Source: Bacteroidaceae bacterium
Lineage (GTDB): Bacteria > Bacteroidota > Bacteroidia > Bacteroidales > Bacteroidaceae
Assembly (NCBI GenBank): GCA_017447625.1
Contig: JAFSNB010000039.1
Coordinates: 1-64,000 of the forward strand
Direction of reading: 5' to 3'
Length of the DNA: 64,000 bases
In this document: positions 1 through 7,681 of the stretch, in pieces
How the letters are laid out: every line of letters starts with the position of its first letter
Numbering within the stretch: the stretch's first letter is position 1
Position numbers and translations under genes: made by a program
Notes under the pieces: generated by a model
Databases searched by the model: none
Told to the model about the DNA's origin: nothing
The model's input: only the letters and a program-made list of their open reading frames with translations

Positions 1-48
1 AGCTGTCATGACGAAGACTACATGATATAGGTATCAAATAAAGGTGCA

Positions 49-97
49 CAAAAAACAACAGCAGCTATAGTCGAATAGGATTGTAGCTGCTGTTGTT
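49..97 (-). terminator. Perfect 14-bp stem-loop with flanking A-tract
   Basis: Bases 54-67 are an exact inverted repeat of 84-97, separated by 16 bases. An A-run at 49-55 lies on the left side, so read leftward the structure is a stem followed by a T-run, the form of an intrinsic terminator. No leftward gene lies to its right, so it may insulate, or act as the weaker rightward terminator of a gene ending before the window. Confidence 0.4.
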
Positions 98-132
98 ATA
101 GCATATAGGTACTAATACCTGTAGTTTATCGG

Positions 133-1716
133 ATGCTTACTTATCAAGCCCCTTCAAAAGTGCAACATCATTTACCATCATCTCCAATAAATGATGAAAC
201 ACAGAAAATAGATTCTCTGCAAGATTTATCTGATACGGCTGAAGAAGCAGATGATATTCAAATAGTACCTGAAATCCAGATTAATGAGGAAGAGAATTTA
301 AGCATTCAGTCTTTCCCTATAAGCATTTTGTCAAACAAAGAGATTACAAAACTATATAAACGTTATTACGAAGGTGATAAGGAGGCTTACAACATCCTGT
401 TCCGGGGTAATTTAAGTCTAGTTCACCATATAGCTAATTTATTCTCTAATGTTGGGGTGCCTATAGATGACCTAATCCAAGAAGGGGCTATCGGATTACT
501 TAAGGCGATAAAGTTATACGATTATAAACGTGGCGGTAATTTCTCATTATATGCTGATAGTGTTATTTTTCAATCTATTAAAACTTCTCTTAACGTTTTA
601 CCTTATTCGATGAAGATACCCTTTAGTGCAATATCTCGTCATCGAAAATTACGTAAGCATTTAGAGCGGCTTGAACAGCAATACGAATTTGAGCCAATGC
701 TCTCAGAAGAAGAGCTGGAAAGCATAATTGGAACAAAAGACGCGTCAGTTTACAAATGTTTACCGCACGACCTCTTGACGATAGATGTCCATGTAGATGA
801 TATGGATTCCTTTGAGAGTGACAGTTTTCTGACAGATGCGCCACTTATGCAAGAGTCTCAAAGACAATATGTTCGTTCTTTAACAAGTCTTTTGGACAAA
901 AGAAGCGAAGATATCATTGTTAAATACTATGGCTTAGGATGCGAAGAAATGACTTTAGAGGAAATCGGAGAGCAGTATAACCTGACTCGGGAACGTATCA
1001 GACAGATTTTGTGGAAAGGCATAAGAACACTTAGAAAAGTATTAGGGGTCTATAGAAAAAAACAAAAACATGAAGAAGGCGAAGAAATAGAAGAGCAAGA
1101 TGAAGAATCTGTTTCCGAAATAATAGAAAGGTTGAAGAAAAGAAGACAGGAATCAATAAATAAGCTTGCAGAATTAATAGTAAAAGCTAACCATCAAAAG
1201 GCAATTCTAAAACCAAAAGTAAAGCCATCTTCACAAACAATAACAAAACAATCAGAAACAAAAGTCAAGAAAGGGAAAAGATCTGGTAGATTAATAACGC
1301 TAAGCGATGCAGACGAGAAAAGACTGCAAGAGCACCTGTCTTTGATAAGGAAAGAATGCGCCGAATTAGAAGAATCTCGTAAAAAGAAAATGCAAGAAGA
1401 AGAGGACAAACTCCATGCAGGATTAAGCAATCCAGTTGCAGAAAGCCCAGTAAATAAAAGAACTGAAACTGCAACCGCGCCTCCCCCCTCAATTATCTCT
1501 CTTTATACTCCATTGTGGGTGTTGGTTGAAAAGAGGCTATTGACTAAAAAAGAATGGAAACATTGTAAAAAGAGGAACTTTAAAACTATTTACGATGTAA
1601 GAAGGGTTATCGATAAATACGGCTTGACGAGGGAGTCAACTCGCTTTACAAAGTACACATTGGACATCTGGTTCAAGATTATAGATTTATTGGGAAAAGA
1701 ACTTAGGGGATGCTAG
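133..1716 (+). CDS. Sigma-70 family RNA polymerase sigma factor with long C-terminal extension
   Basis: The protein has 527 residues. Residues 68-155 match sigma region 2 (AYNILFRGNLSLVHHIA, then IDDLIQEGAIGLLKAI). Residues about 158-200 look like region 3. Residues 247-304 are region 4, with a helix-turn-helix around LTLEEIGEQYNLTRERIRQI-like sequence at 274-293. Two parts are unusual: an acidic N-terminal leader of about 65 residues, and a Lys/Glu-rich, probably coiled-coil extension from residue 305. The protein ends in a compact segment (about 460-527) containing KTIYDVRRVIDKYGLT, which resembles a helix-hairpin-helix. An ordinary accessory sigma factor stops soon after region 4. It is therefore probably a non-primary group 2/3-like sigma factor, and the extension's role is unknown. 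An intrinsic terminator follows immediately. Confidence 0.85.
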   Translation: MLTYQAPSKVQHHLPSSPINDETQKIDSLQDLSDTAEEADDIQIVPEIQINEEENLSIQSFPISILSNKEITKLYKRYYEGDKEAYNILFRGNLSLVHHIANLFSNVGVPIDDLIQEGAIGLLKAIKLYDYKRGGNFSLYADSVIFQSIKTSLNVLPYSMKIPFSAISRHRKLRKHLERLEQQYEFEPMLSEEELESIIGTKDASVYKCLPHDLLTIDVHVDDMDSFESDSFLTDAPLMQESQRQYVRSLTSLLDKRSEDIIVKYYGLGCEEMTLEEIGEQYNLTRERIRQILWKGIRTLRKVLGVYRKKQKHEEGEEIEEQDEESVSEIIERLKKRRQESINKLAELIVKANHQKAILKPKVKPSSQTITKQSETKVKKGKRSGRLITLSDADEKRLQEHLSLIRKECAELEESRKKKMQEEEDKLHAGLSNPVAESPVNKRTETATAPPPSIISLYTPLWVLVEKRLLTKKEWKHCKKRNFKTIYDVRRVIDKYGLTRESTRFTKYTLDIWFKIIDLLGKELRGC

Positions 1717-1746
1717 TCTCTCCCACCCCTTCTGCTAATAATCAAA

Positions 1747-1786
1747 AAATCCCGACGGCCGTGTGTGCTTGTCGGGATTTCGTTGT
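1747..1786 (+). terminator. Intrinsic terminator of the sigma factor gene
   Basis: AAATCCCGAC (1747-1756) pairs with GTCGGGATTT (1771-1780), followed by a T-rich stretch. It begins 31 bases after the sigma factor stop codon. Confidence 0.85.
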
Positions 1787-1871
1787 TCTTTTGCAAGCGG
1801 GAAAAGAGGAAAAAGAGTTATTCAGAGAAAAAATAAAAGAAAAGGTAAAAATGAGGAGAAAACAAAAATAA

Positions 1872-1914
1872 TGAATTGAGAATTAAGAATTATGAATTTA
1901 AAAGATTACCTTTG
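1872..1914 (+). promoter_or_regulatory. Bacteroidetes-type promoter preceded by an A/T repeat word
   Basis: TACCTTTG at 1907-1914 matches the -7 consensus TAnnTTTG, 23 bases before the PEGA gene start. Bases 1872-1900 are a copy of the aattaagaattatgaatt-type intergenic repeat found in several other gaps. Confidence 0.6.
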
Positions 1915-1937
1915 CGCACAGAAAAGCCAATGTAATT

Positions 1938-4256
1938 ATGAATAGACTCTTTTTCTCTTTGCTGCTAATGCTCTTTGCAACAGGTGTTGCGGCACAGAAC
2001 AACCTCGTTGTCAAGGAGTTTAAATATGTGGAGCGCGACTTCACAGCAAACTCTGGAAGCACCATTGTCCTCGACGTGAACGACGAGCCGTGCGCTCTGA
2101 TTAAAGTGAGGACAGACCAGCACGGATTCACGTTCGACCCGGGCCGTCTGTTCCCTGTAGAGAAGACAGAAGAGCAATGCAGCTCTCATCCGTTGGAGAT
2201 TTATGTGTGGGTGCAGAGCGGTGTCAAACGTATGTCCATTGGCCATCCGGTGCTGGGAAGAATCTATGACTACGATTTCGGCACAACACTTCAAGCGGGC
2301 AAGACTTACGTGATGGAACTCGTAACGGGCAGGGTGAACGTGAAGGTGGAGGAGATTCCGACACAGCAATATGTGGTGTTCCAGTTGAGTCCCGCAAATG
2401 CGGTGGTGAAGTTGGGCGGACAGATGCTGAAGACGGAGGACGGCACCGCGATGAAACTGATGAACTTCGGAACATATCAGTATTCTGTAGATGCACCCGA
2501 TTACCAGCAAGAGGTCGGACGCATTGAGGTGAACGACCCGCAGAACAAGCACATCATCCGTGTGCAACTGAAACCGAATTTTACTCAGGTGACTCTAAAG
2601 GCTCCTGACAACGCTGAGATCTGGGTGAACGGAGAGAAGAAAGGTGTCGGACAGTGGACGGGCAACCTGGGCGCAGGAGCTTATAAGTTTGAGGCAAAGA
2701 AGGCTGGACACCACAACTCGCAGCGTTCCTTCACGCTCGACGCTGAGGCAGGCCCGCAGACGATTCAGCTGGAAGCGCCTACTCTCATTGTCGGCAAGGC
2801 AGACATAAGCAGCACTCCGGCTCTCGCAGACTTGTATATAGACGGGCAGAAGATGGGTCAAACGCCGCAGAGACTCGCCGACTTGGCTGCAGGCAGACAC
2901 AGCCTGCGTTTAATTCGCGAGGGGTATCTCCCGTATGAATCATCGTTTGAAATCAAGGAAGACAGCACCACAAACGTGAGTGCCGTGATGAAGAAGGACG
3001 ATACGCCGAAGTTCACCACTGGCAGCAAGCCTCTCCCCGAATGGTTCGAGACTGAGAACGAGAGCGGCTGGATTGGCATTTCGCCCCCAATGGCTGACAC
3101 GAAGGAAGCACGTGGCGTGGCTCTAATAAGCGCGGCTTTGGCTTATTTGCGCTCAGAGAGAGAGGGGGAGATGCAAAGTGTCGCTTATTCAATGACGAAC
3201 ATTAGTAACAAGCAAATCTCCAGCCAAGAAGCGATTTCTTTAGAAGACATCAATCTGAAGAATTCTTCATCAGTCATATACAAAGGCTTCTCTTGCGATG
3301 TTATAAAAGAATACAAGAATAACAGAGGAGAATATTTCGTAAGCTGTCGCTTCGCAAAGACGAATGATAAAAATGCGTTGAAGATTATCCAACATTATGA
3401 GATGGAAGCAAAAGCAGAAAATAATAATTCAACTGAAGGCTATAAAACAGATGTGACAGCTTTGATGCTGCTAAATAACCAGGGTTACAACTGTACATTA
3501 AACTGTTCGTCAGACAAAGAGGGCAAATCTGTATGCACTCTTTATTTAGACAACGATGTTGTTCCTGCTGCAAAACAATTAACATATAGCAAGACCAAAA
3601 GCATAACAGCTGCAAACGGTTATTCTACATTACACTTCAATGCAGACGAAACGGGGCAGTCGCTTGGGCTGATGCGAATAGCAGCTTTGTGCAATATGCC
3701 TTTTGTCTCAAGTCAAGCAAATGTACGTAGCCTTTCTGAATTCACTTCTAAAGATGGTGAAGCAACTATTAATTTTATTTCTGCAATGAAAATCGATAGT
3801 TGTTCTTGTCAGCCTTACCCGATTCGCTTAGGAGCGCTCACAACCAAGGAGTGTGGGATGCTTATCAGCGACGTGAATTTCAAAATGGATTCACAGATAT
3901 ACGACTCTGACAATTATCTTCACGAAAAGTTTTTCCCAAATGACTACAAAAACGGCGGGCTGTACCGTCTTTTAGCGATGGTGAATAACTATTATTACAG
4001 CATTTTGCAGCTCTCAACAAAATTAGCGAATAAGAAAGGAACTGATGTCAACTCAACTATGAGTAGAGATGACATCGGGTCTGAGGAATCACGTAGTACT
4101 AATAAAAATGAGTTAAAATTGAAGAATATCGGCGTTCATTGGGACTTCGAGAATGTTCCTTCGGAAAAAGACATGGAGAAGGCATTCTCAAACGCTACGA
4201 AGAATGGCCTTCCGCAACCCATCTTCGGAACTTGGGTCAGAGCTGATTATGAGTGA
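1938..4256 (+). CDS. Exported PEGA-repeat protein with LPP20-like C-terminal region
   Basis: The protein has 772 residues, with a signal peptide ending near VAAQ (residue 20). Three tandem PEGA-like modules follow at about 145-215, 216-285 and 288-352. The last is the clearest (ADLYIDGQKMGQTPQ, then AGRHSLRLIREGYLPY). PEGA domains are small beta folds usually found on extracytoplasmic proteins of surface-layer or secretion systems. After about residue 365, the sequence PEWFETENESGWIGIS followed by an Ala/Arg-rich helix recalls the start of LPP20/FlgO-like lipoprotein domains. The remaining 300 residues are unrecognised. Base composition becomes clearly more A/T-rich from about 3170, so the C-terminal half may have a separate origin. 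It is probably periplasmic or surface located; its function is unknown. Confidence 0.75.
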   Translation: MNRLFFSLLLMLFATGVAAQNNLVVKEFKYVERDFTANSGSTIVLDVNDEPCALIKVRTDQHGFTFDPGRLFPVEKTEEQCSSHPLEIYVWVQSGVKRMSIGHPVLGRIYDYDFGTTLQAGKTYVMELVTGRVNVKVEEIPTQQYVVFQLSPANAVVKLGGQMLKTEDGTAMKLMNFGTYQYSVDAPDYQQEVGRIEVNDPQNKHIIRVQLKPNFTQVTLKAPDNAEIWVNGEKKGVGQWTGNLGAGAYKFEAKKAGHHNSQRSFTLDAEAGPQTIQLEAPTLIVGKADISSTPALADLYIDGQKMGQTPQRLADLAAGRHSLRLIREGYLPYESSFEIKEDSTTNVSAVMKKDDTPKFTTGSKPLPEWFETENESGWIGISPPMADTKEARGVALISAALAYLRSEREGEMQSVAYSMTNISNKQISSQEAISLEDINLKNSSSVIYKGFSCDVIKEYKNNRGEYFVSCRFAKTNDKNALKIIQHYEMEAKAENNNSTEGYKTDVTALMLLNNQGYNCTLNCSSDKEGKSVCTLYLDNDVVPAAKQLTYSKTKSITAANGYSTLHFNADETGQSLGLMRIAALCNMPFVSSQANVRSLSEFTSKDGEATINFISAMKIDSCSCQPYPIRLGALTTKECGMLISDVNFKMDSQIYDSDNYLHEKFFPNDYKNGGLYRLLAMVNNYYYSILQLSTKLANKKGTDVNSTMSRDDIGSEESRSTNKNELKLKNIGVHWDFENVPSEKDMEKAFSNATKNGLPQPIFGTWVRADYE

Positions 4257-4262
4257 TAATAT

Positions 4263-4270
4263 TACCTTTG
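4263..4270 (+). promoter_or_regulatory. Promoter -7 box for DUF4250 gene
   Basis: TACCTTTG matches TAnnTTTG and lies 28 bases upstream of the ATG at 4299, so this small gene has its own promoter. Confidence 0.6.
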
Positions 4271-4298
4271 CAAGTGAAAAATAAATAGAACATCACAC

Positions 4299-4505
4299 AT
4301 GGACTATCTACCCAAAGACCCTGCAATATTAGTATCGAGCGTCAATATGCTTCTGAGAGATGAAGAGTTTGACTCTCTGGAATCGTTGTGTTATAACTTC
4401 GGGACAGAACCCAAAGAGATAAAGGAATACCTTTACGGACATGGATTTGTGTTCAGCGAGGAGCAAAAACAGTTCCGTCCGATAGGATATGACACAACTG
4501 AATGA
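4299..4505 (+). CDS. DUF4250 domain-containing small protein
   Basis: The protein has 68 residues, with no signal peptide or membrane segment. The opening DYLPKDPAILVSSVNMLLRDE, followed by SLESLCYNFG, is the characteristic DUF4250 signature (LPKDPxxLLSxVNxxLRD...SLxxLC). Members are small cytosolic proteins of unknown role, widespread in Bacteroidales and Firmicutes; a short helical fold is likely. The gene has its own promoter and is not obviously coupled to the PEGA gene upstream. Confidence 0.85.
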   Translation: MDYLPKDPAILVSSVNMLLRDEEFDSLESLCYNFGTEPKEIKEYLYGHGFVFSEEQKQFRPIGYDTTE

Positions 4506-4519
4506 TTACGAGAGACTGA

Positions 4520-4750
4520 TTACTCGCCCACTTCTTTCTTGCCAATCTTCACCTTGGCATCACCTGTAACCACGGCATTGTTTCCTCCGCCATAGACATT
4601 GCCCCGGATGTCAACACCTTGGACTATCTTCTTCTCGTAGTAGGTATCGTCCGCAGAGGCTGTGCCTTCGGCATCAGTGTAGATAAACGGACTTGCTTCT
4701 GTTCCTGCTCCGCTGCGGGTGTAAAAGTGAACAAAAACCCGCTTTAAACG
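4520..4750 (-). pseudogene. C-terminal remnant of a large repeat-rich surface protein
   Basis: Read on the minus strand from an in-frame stop at 4751-4753, a 76-codon open frame with no start codon ends at TAA 4520. It encodes SPFIYTDAEGTASADDTYYE, then VDIRGNVYGGGNNAVVTGDA and KVKIGKKEVGE. The word GNVYGGGNNA-V-G-KV-IG is a repeated motif of very large Bacteroidales surface proteins. Only the last motif copy and the C-terminus remain, so most of a large gene appears to have been deleted. No annotation program would call this frame because it lacks a start. Confidence 0.6.
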
Positions 4751-4809
4751 TTAAAAAATCATAATAAAAACAGAACCTCAAACGGAACCTATGCGTGAAA
4801 GAAATAAGA

Positions 4810-4832
4810 AACCCGCTGGATATCAGCGGGTT
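4810..4832 (-). terminator. Terminator downstream of tRNA-Ala
   Basis: AACCCGCTG (4810-4818) pairs with CAGCGGGTT (4824-4832). T-rich sequence follows on the minus strand, 15 bases past the tRNA 3' end. T-rich sequence also follows on the plus strand, so it could act both ways. Confidence 0.65.
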
Positions 4833-4846
4833 GTCTTTTGGATTTG

Positions 4847-4920
4847 TGGAGCATACGAGACTCGAACTCGTCACCTCTTGACTGCCAGTCAAACGCTCTA
4901 GCCAGATGAGCTAATGCCCC
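4847..4920 (-). tRNA. tRNA-Ala (anticodon GGC)
   Basis: The 74-nt cloverleaf has a seven-base acceptor stem GGGGCAT/ATGCTCC containing the G3-U70 pair that is the identity element of tRNA-Ala. The anticodon loop is CTGGCAG and the T-loop is TTCGAGT. The 3' CCA is not encoded. An upstream promoter and a downstream terminator make it a monocistronic tRNA unit. Confidence 0.95.
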
Positions 4921-4953
4921 ATAAAAAAGCACTCGTTTTGCCGAATTGCGCTG

Positions 4954-4961
4954 CAAAGGTA
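4954..4961 (-). promoter_or_regulatory. Promoter -7 box for tRNA-Ala
   Basis: TACCTTTG on the minus strand, 33 bases upstream of the tRNA 5' end, matches TAnnTTTG. Confidence 0.6.
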
Positions 4962-5024
4962 CGGCAAAATCCTTATTTCAGCAAATTTTTTCCCTCTTTT
5001 TTTCTTCACATAAGAGAAAAAGCA

Positions 5025-5032
5025 TATCTTTG
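5025..5032 (+). promoter_or_regulatory. Promoter -7 box for the 5.1-8.9 kb operon
   Basis: TATCTTTG lies 54 bases before the ATG at 5087. The next three genes follow with gaps of 15, 1 and 5 bases and no further promoter match, so it probably serves all four. Confidence 0.6.
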
Positions 5033-5086
5033 CACTGCAATAGAGCAAAAAGACAAAATCATTAAATATCTTAAAACCCCAACATA

Positions 5087-5902
5087 ATGTCTCTGATTAT
5101 TTGTCCAGAATGTCATCATCAGGTCTCAAGCCGCGCCAAGACATGTCCGAATTGCGGTGTTGATATAGCCGGGAATGTGAAGAGGTGTCCCGCATGTGGC
5201 AGTTTCGTGCTTATGGACGCCGAGACCTGCCCCAATTGTGATGCACGTTTCCTTGTGGAGCGTGAAGAAAAGGAACCCCAAGAACCAGTCGAGCCCGTTA
5301 ATGGCGAGGCTCCGCTGCCTCCAGTGAAGGATCAGCCGCAGAAGCAGAAGAGCAGCCACGCTTGGGTTTGGTATGTTCTTGCGTTACTCATAGTGGCTTG
5401 TGTTGCCGGCTGCTATTTGTACTGGGAATACATGAATCAGCGTGCGAAGGAGACCGAAGCCTATATGCTTCTCGAGAATTGCAATGACACCCTCTCGTAT
5501 GAGGATTTTCTGGCGAACTTTCCGGACAGCGAACATCAGACAGACGTGCAGGCGCGGCTGAATCAGCTGAGACAGATTCACAAGGAGTGGGCCGAGGCGT
5601 ACAAAACCATGTCTTCAGCGGCTCTGCAAGACTTTATCAATGCACACCCCGAGTCTCCACGATGCAACGAAGCGCTGGCTCTGATTGACTCTCTTGACTG
5701 GGTTGCCGCTGTCACAAATGCTGACAGCACGAACACAAGCAAGTCCATTAAAGCATACGAGAATTATGTGGCTCAGCACGCCGACGGACGTTTTATCACC
5801 GAGGCCTACGCAGCCATAGATGTGCAGAAAAAGCGTGCCGCGCGGTTAGCTGCTCAGATGGACACAACATCTGTAGAAGCCAACGAACCAACTCAACCCT
5901 AA
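5087..5902 (+). CDS. Double zinc-ribbon membrane protein
   Basis: The protein has 271 residues. Two CxxC pairs form one zinc ribbon (Cys6/9 and 20/23) and two more form a second (Cys34/37 and 48/51). An acidic, Pro-rich linker (about 56-88) and a single transmembrane helix at 93-113 follow. The C-terminal 155 residues are helical, with an irregular TPR/Sel1-like pattern (FLANFPDSEHQTDVQARL; FINAHPESPRCNEALALI), and would lie outside the cytoplasm. The order cytosolic zinc ribbon, membrane helix, extracytoplasmic domain is common in Bacteroidales proteins of unknown function. It is the first gene of a four-gene operon; no specific role can be assigned. Confidence 0.8.
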   Translation: MSLIICPECHHQVSSRAKTCPNCGVDIAGNVKRCPACGSFVLMDAETCPNCDARFLVEREEKEPQEPVEPVNGEAPLPPVKDQPQKQKSSHAWVWYVLALLIVACVAGCYLYWEYMNQRAKETEAYMLLENCNDTLSYEDFLANFPDSEHQTDVQARLNQLRQIHKEWAEAYKTMSSAALQDFINAHPESPRCNEALALIDSLDWVAAVTNADSTNTSKSIKAYENYVAQHADGRFITEAYAAIDVQKKRAARLAAQMDTTSVEANEPTQP

Positions 5903-5917
5903 ACAACAAACCCGCAA

Positions 5918-6799
5918 ATGGAACATATACTGAGCAATGGAATATTGGAGGTGTTGATTTCTGAGCACGGAGCGGAAATCAACAGTCTCAGACGTGTGAC
6001 AGCGCCCACAGAGTATATCTGGCAGGGCGACCCGGCCTATTGGAACAGGCGTGCTCCCCTACTCTTTCCCATAGTCGGTAACCTGTGGAAGGGCGAGGCG
6101 CACATGGAAACGGGCACATATAATATAAGTAAGCACGGTTTCGCCTGCGACATGCATTTCGAGAAGACAGCCGACGAGGACCGTCACATGGCCTTCACCT
6201 GTGAGGCAGACGAGCAGACACGCACCTGTTTCCCGTTCGACTTCTCACTGACGGTGGATTACCGTCTGCTCCGTAACGTACTGACTGTGGGCTGGATAGT
6301 GAAGAACAAGAGCGACCGCACAATGTACTTCCACATCGGCGGGCATCCGGCCTTCGCCTATCCGCGCTTCAAGGCAGATGACGAAGTGCACGGTTATATG
6401 TCCTTCGATAAACCCAAACAGATTGATAACACGTTGCTGACTCCCGGAGGATACGCGACTCCAGACTCCGAGCCCATAGATCTCAACTCAGACGGGTTTC
6501 TGCCTCTGACGAACAACACCTTCGACTGCAACACCATCCTGGACATCACCGGACAGATTCACCGCATCACTCTGCACACGAAAGAGGGCCGCCCATGGAT
6601 CACCCTGAAACACACAATGCCCGTGACGGCCCTTTGGTCTCCCTGCGGCGGCAAGGCTCCGTTCGTATGCATTGAGCCTTGGCAGGGATGCTGTGACACA
6701 GAGGGTTACGATGGCGACTTCGAGCAACGTCCGTTTACTGTAGAAGTGCCTCCGGGCGACATATGGCAGACCTCATATCAAATCATCGTGGAATTCTGA
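5918..6799 (+). CDS. Aldose 1-epimerase family protein (LacX-like)
   Basis: The 293-residue cytosolic beta-sandwich protein is of the galactose mutarotase superfamily, closest in appearance to the LacX-like branch. The opening segment EHGAEINSLRRV, followed by WQGDPAYWNRRAPLLFPIVG, is typical. Candidate catalytic residues are His73 (KHGFA), His143 (IGGHPAF) and Glu253 (CIEPWQG). The family interconverts anomers of aldoses, but substrates of the LacX branch are rarely proven, so the sugar is unknown. It lies 15 bases after the zinc-ribbon gene and 1 base before the glycosyltransferase, in one operon. Confidence 0.88.
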   Translation: MEHILSNGILEVLISEHGAEINSLRRVTAPTEYIWQGDPAYWNRRAPLLFPIVGNLWKGEAHMETGTYNISKHGFACDMHFEKTADEDRHMAFTCEADEQTRTCFPFDFSLTVDYRLLRNVLTVGWIVKNKSDRTMYFHIGGHPAFAYPRFKADDEVHGYMSFDKPKQIDNTLLTPGGYATPDSEPIDLNSDGFLPLTNNTFDCNTILDITGQIHRITLHTKEGRPWITLKHTMPVTALWSPCGGKAPFVCIEPWQGCCDTEGYDGDFEQRPFTVEVPPGDIWQTSYQIIVEF

Positions 6800-6800
6800 C

Positions 6801-7676
6801 ATGCTAAGCATCTTAATCCCCACATATAATTACAACGCGCGCACATTGGTTGCAGATTTAAGGGATCTGGCCTTTCGCGAGAATATCTCCTTCGAGATTA
6901 TTGTAGGTGATGATGCTTCAACTGAAGAACGGGAGTGGATGGACGAGGTATCGCAATGGAAACGTGTGCGCATACTGCACAGTCCGGCGAACGAGGGGCG
7001 TGCTTATATCTGTAACCGAATGGCAAAAGCCGCCCACGGAGATTGGCTGTTGTTCGTTGACAGCGACGCCCGAGTGGATTACGACTTCTCTTTCCTACCC
7101 TATCTTCAGGTGATTAGAAAGGCGAAAGCAGTCTGCGGAGGACTGCGGACTCCTGCCGAGAACCCGAATCCACGGGGAACGCTGAGATACAAATACGAAC
7201 GCAGCGCCGACCGCTACCGTCTGGCTGCCCAGCGCTCGGCACACCCCAACCGCCAACTCAGCACATTCAATTTTCTGGTCAAAGCCAAATTATTCCACGA
7301 AGTAGGCGGATTCGACGTGCAATGCACCGAATACGGCTATGAAGATATGCTCTTTGGAGTTGTTCTGGAATCGCACGGGATTCAGATCACGCATATAGAA
7401 AACCCGTTGGTTCACATGGGTATAGACACCAACGAGGAATTCCTTGGAAAGACAGAGACAGCCCTGCGCACATTGCACAAGCTTGGTGGAAAAGCAACAG
7501 AATACAGCACTCTGGCACAGACTGCCAAGTGGCTCAGGAAGCGCGGCCTCGCACCCGCAACGCTCAAGATTTTCAACTCCTCGCGCAATCTCATTCGCCG
7601 CAACCTCCTCAGCCGCCATCCGAGTCTCCACCTCTTCCAATTTTATAAGTTGTGCTATTTTATGACACTCGAATAG
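6801..7676 (+). CDS. Glycosyltransferase family 2
   Basis: The protein has 291 residues. The GT-A fold starts at the N-terminus (LSILIPTYNYNARTL; FEIIVGDDAS) and has the nucleotide-sugar/metal motif DSD at 87-89 (LLFVDSDARVDYD). GGFDVQCTEYGYEDMLFG at about 170-187 corresponds to the catalytic-base region of GT2 enzymes. There are no transmembrane helices, so it probably works at the membrane face on a lipid- or polysaccharide-linked acceptor. Donor and acceptor cannot be read from sequence. The start codon lies 1 base after the LacX-like stop, implying translational coupling. Confidence 0.9.
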   Translation: MLSILIPTYNYNARTLVADLRDLAFRENISFEIIVGDDASTEEREWMDEVSQWKRVRILHSPANEGRAYICNRMAKAAHGDWLLFVDSDARVDYDFSFLPYLQVIRKAKAVCGGLRTPAENPNPRGTLRYKYERSADRYRLAAQRSAHPNRQLSTFNFLVKAKLFHEVGGFDVQCTEYGYEDMLFGVVLESHGIQITHIENPLVHMGIDTNEEFLGKTETALRTLHKLGGKATEYSTLAQTAKWLRKRGLAPATLKIFNSSRNLIRRNLLSRHPSLHLFQFYKLCYFMTLE

Positions 7677-7681
7677 CCACG

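Noticed and set aside
4674-4892. 72-codon minus-strand frame
   Set aside because: It starts inside tRNA-Ala and runs through the terminator; it is incompatible with both features.
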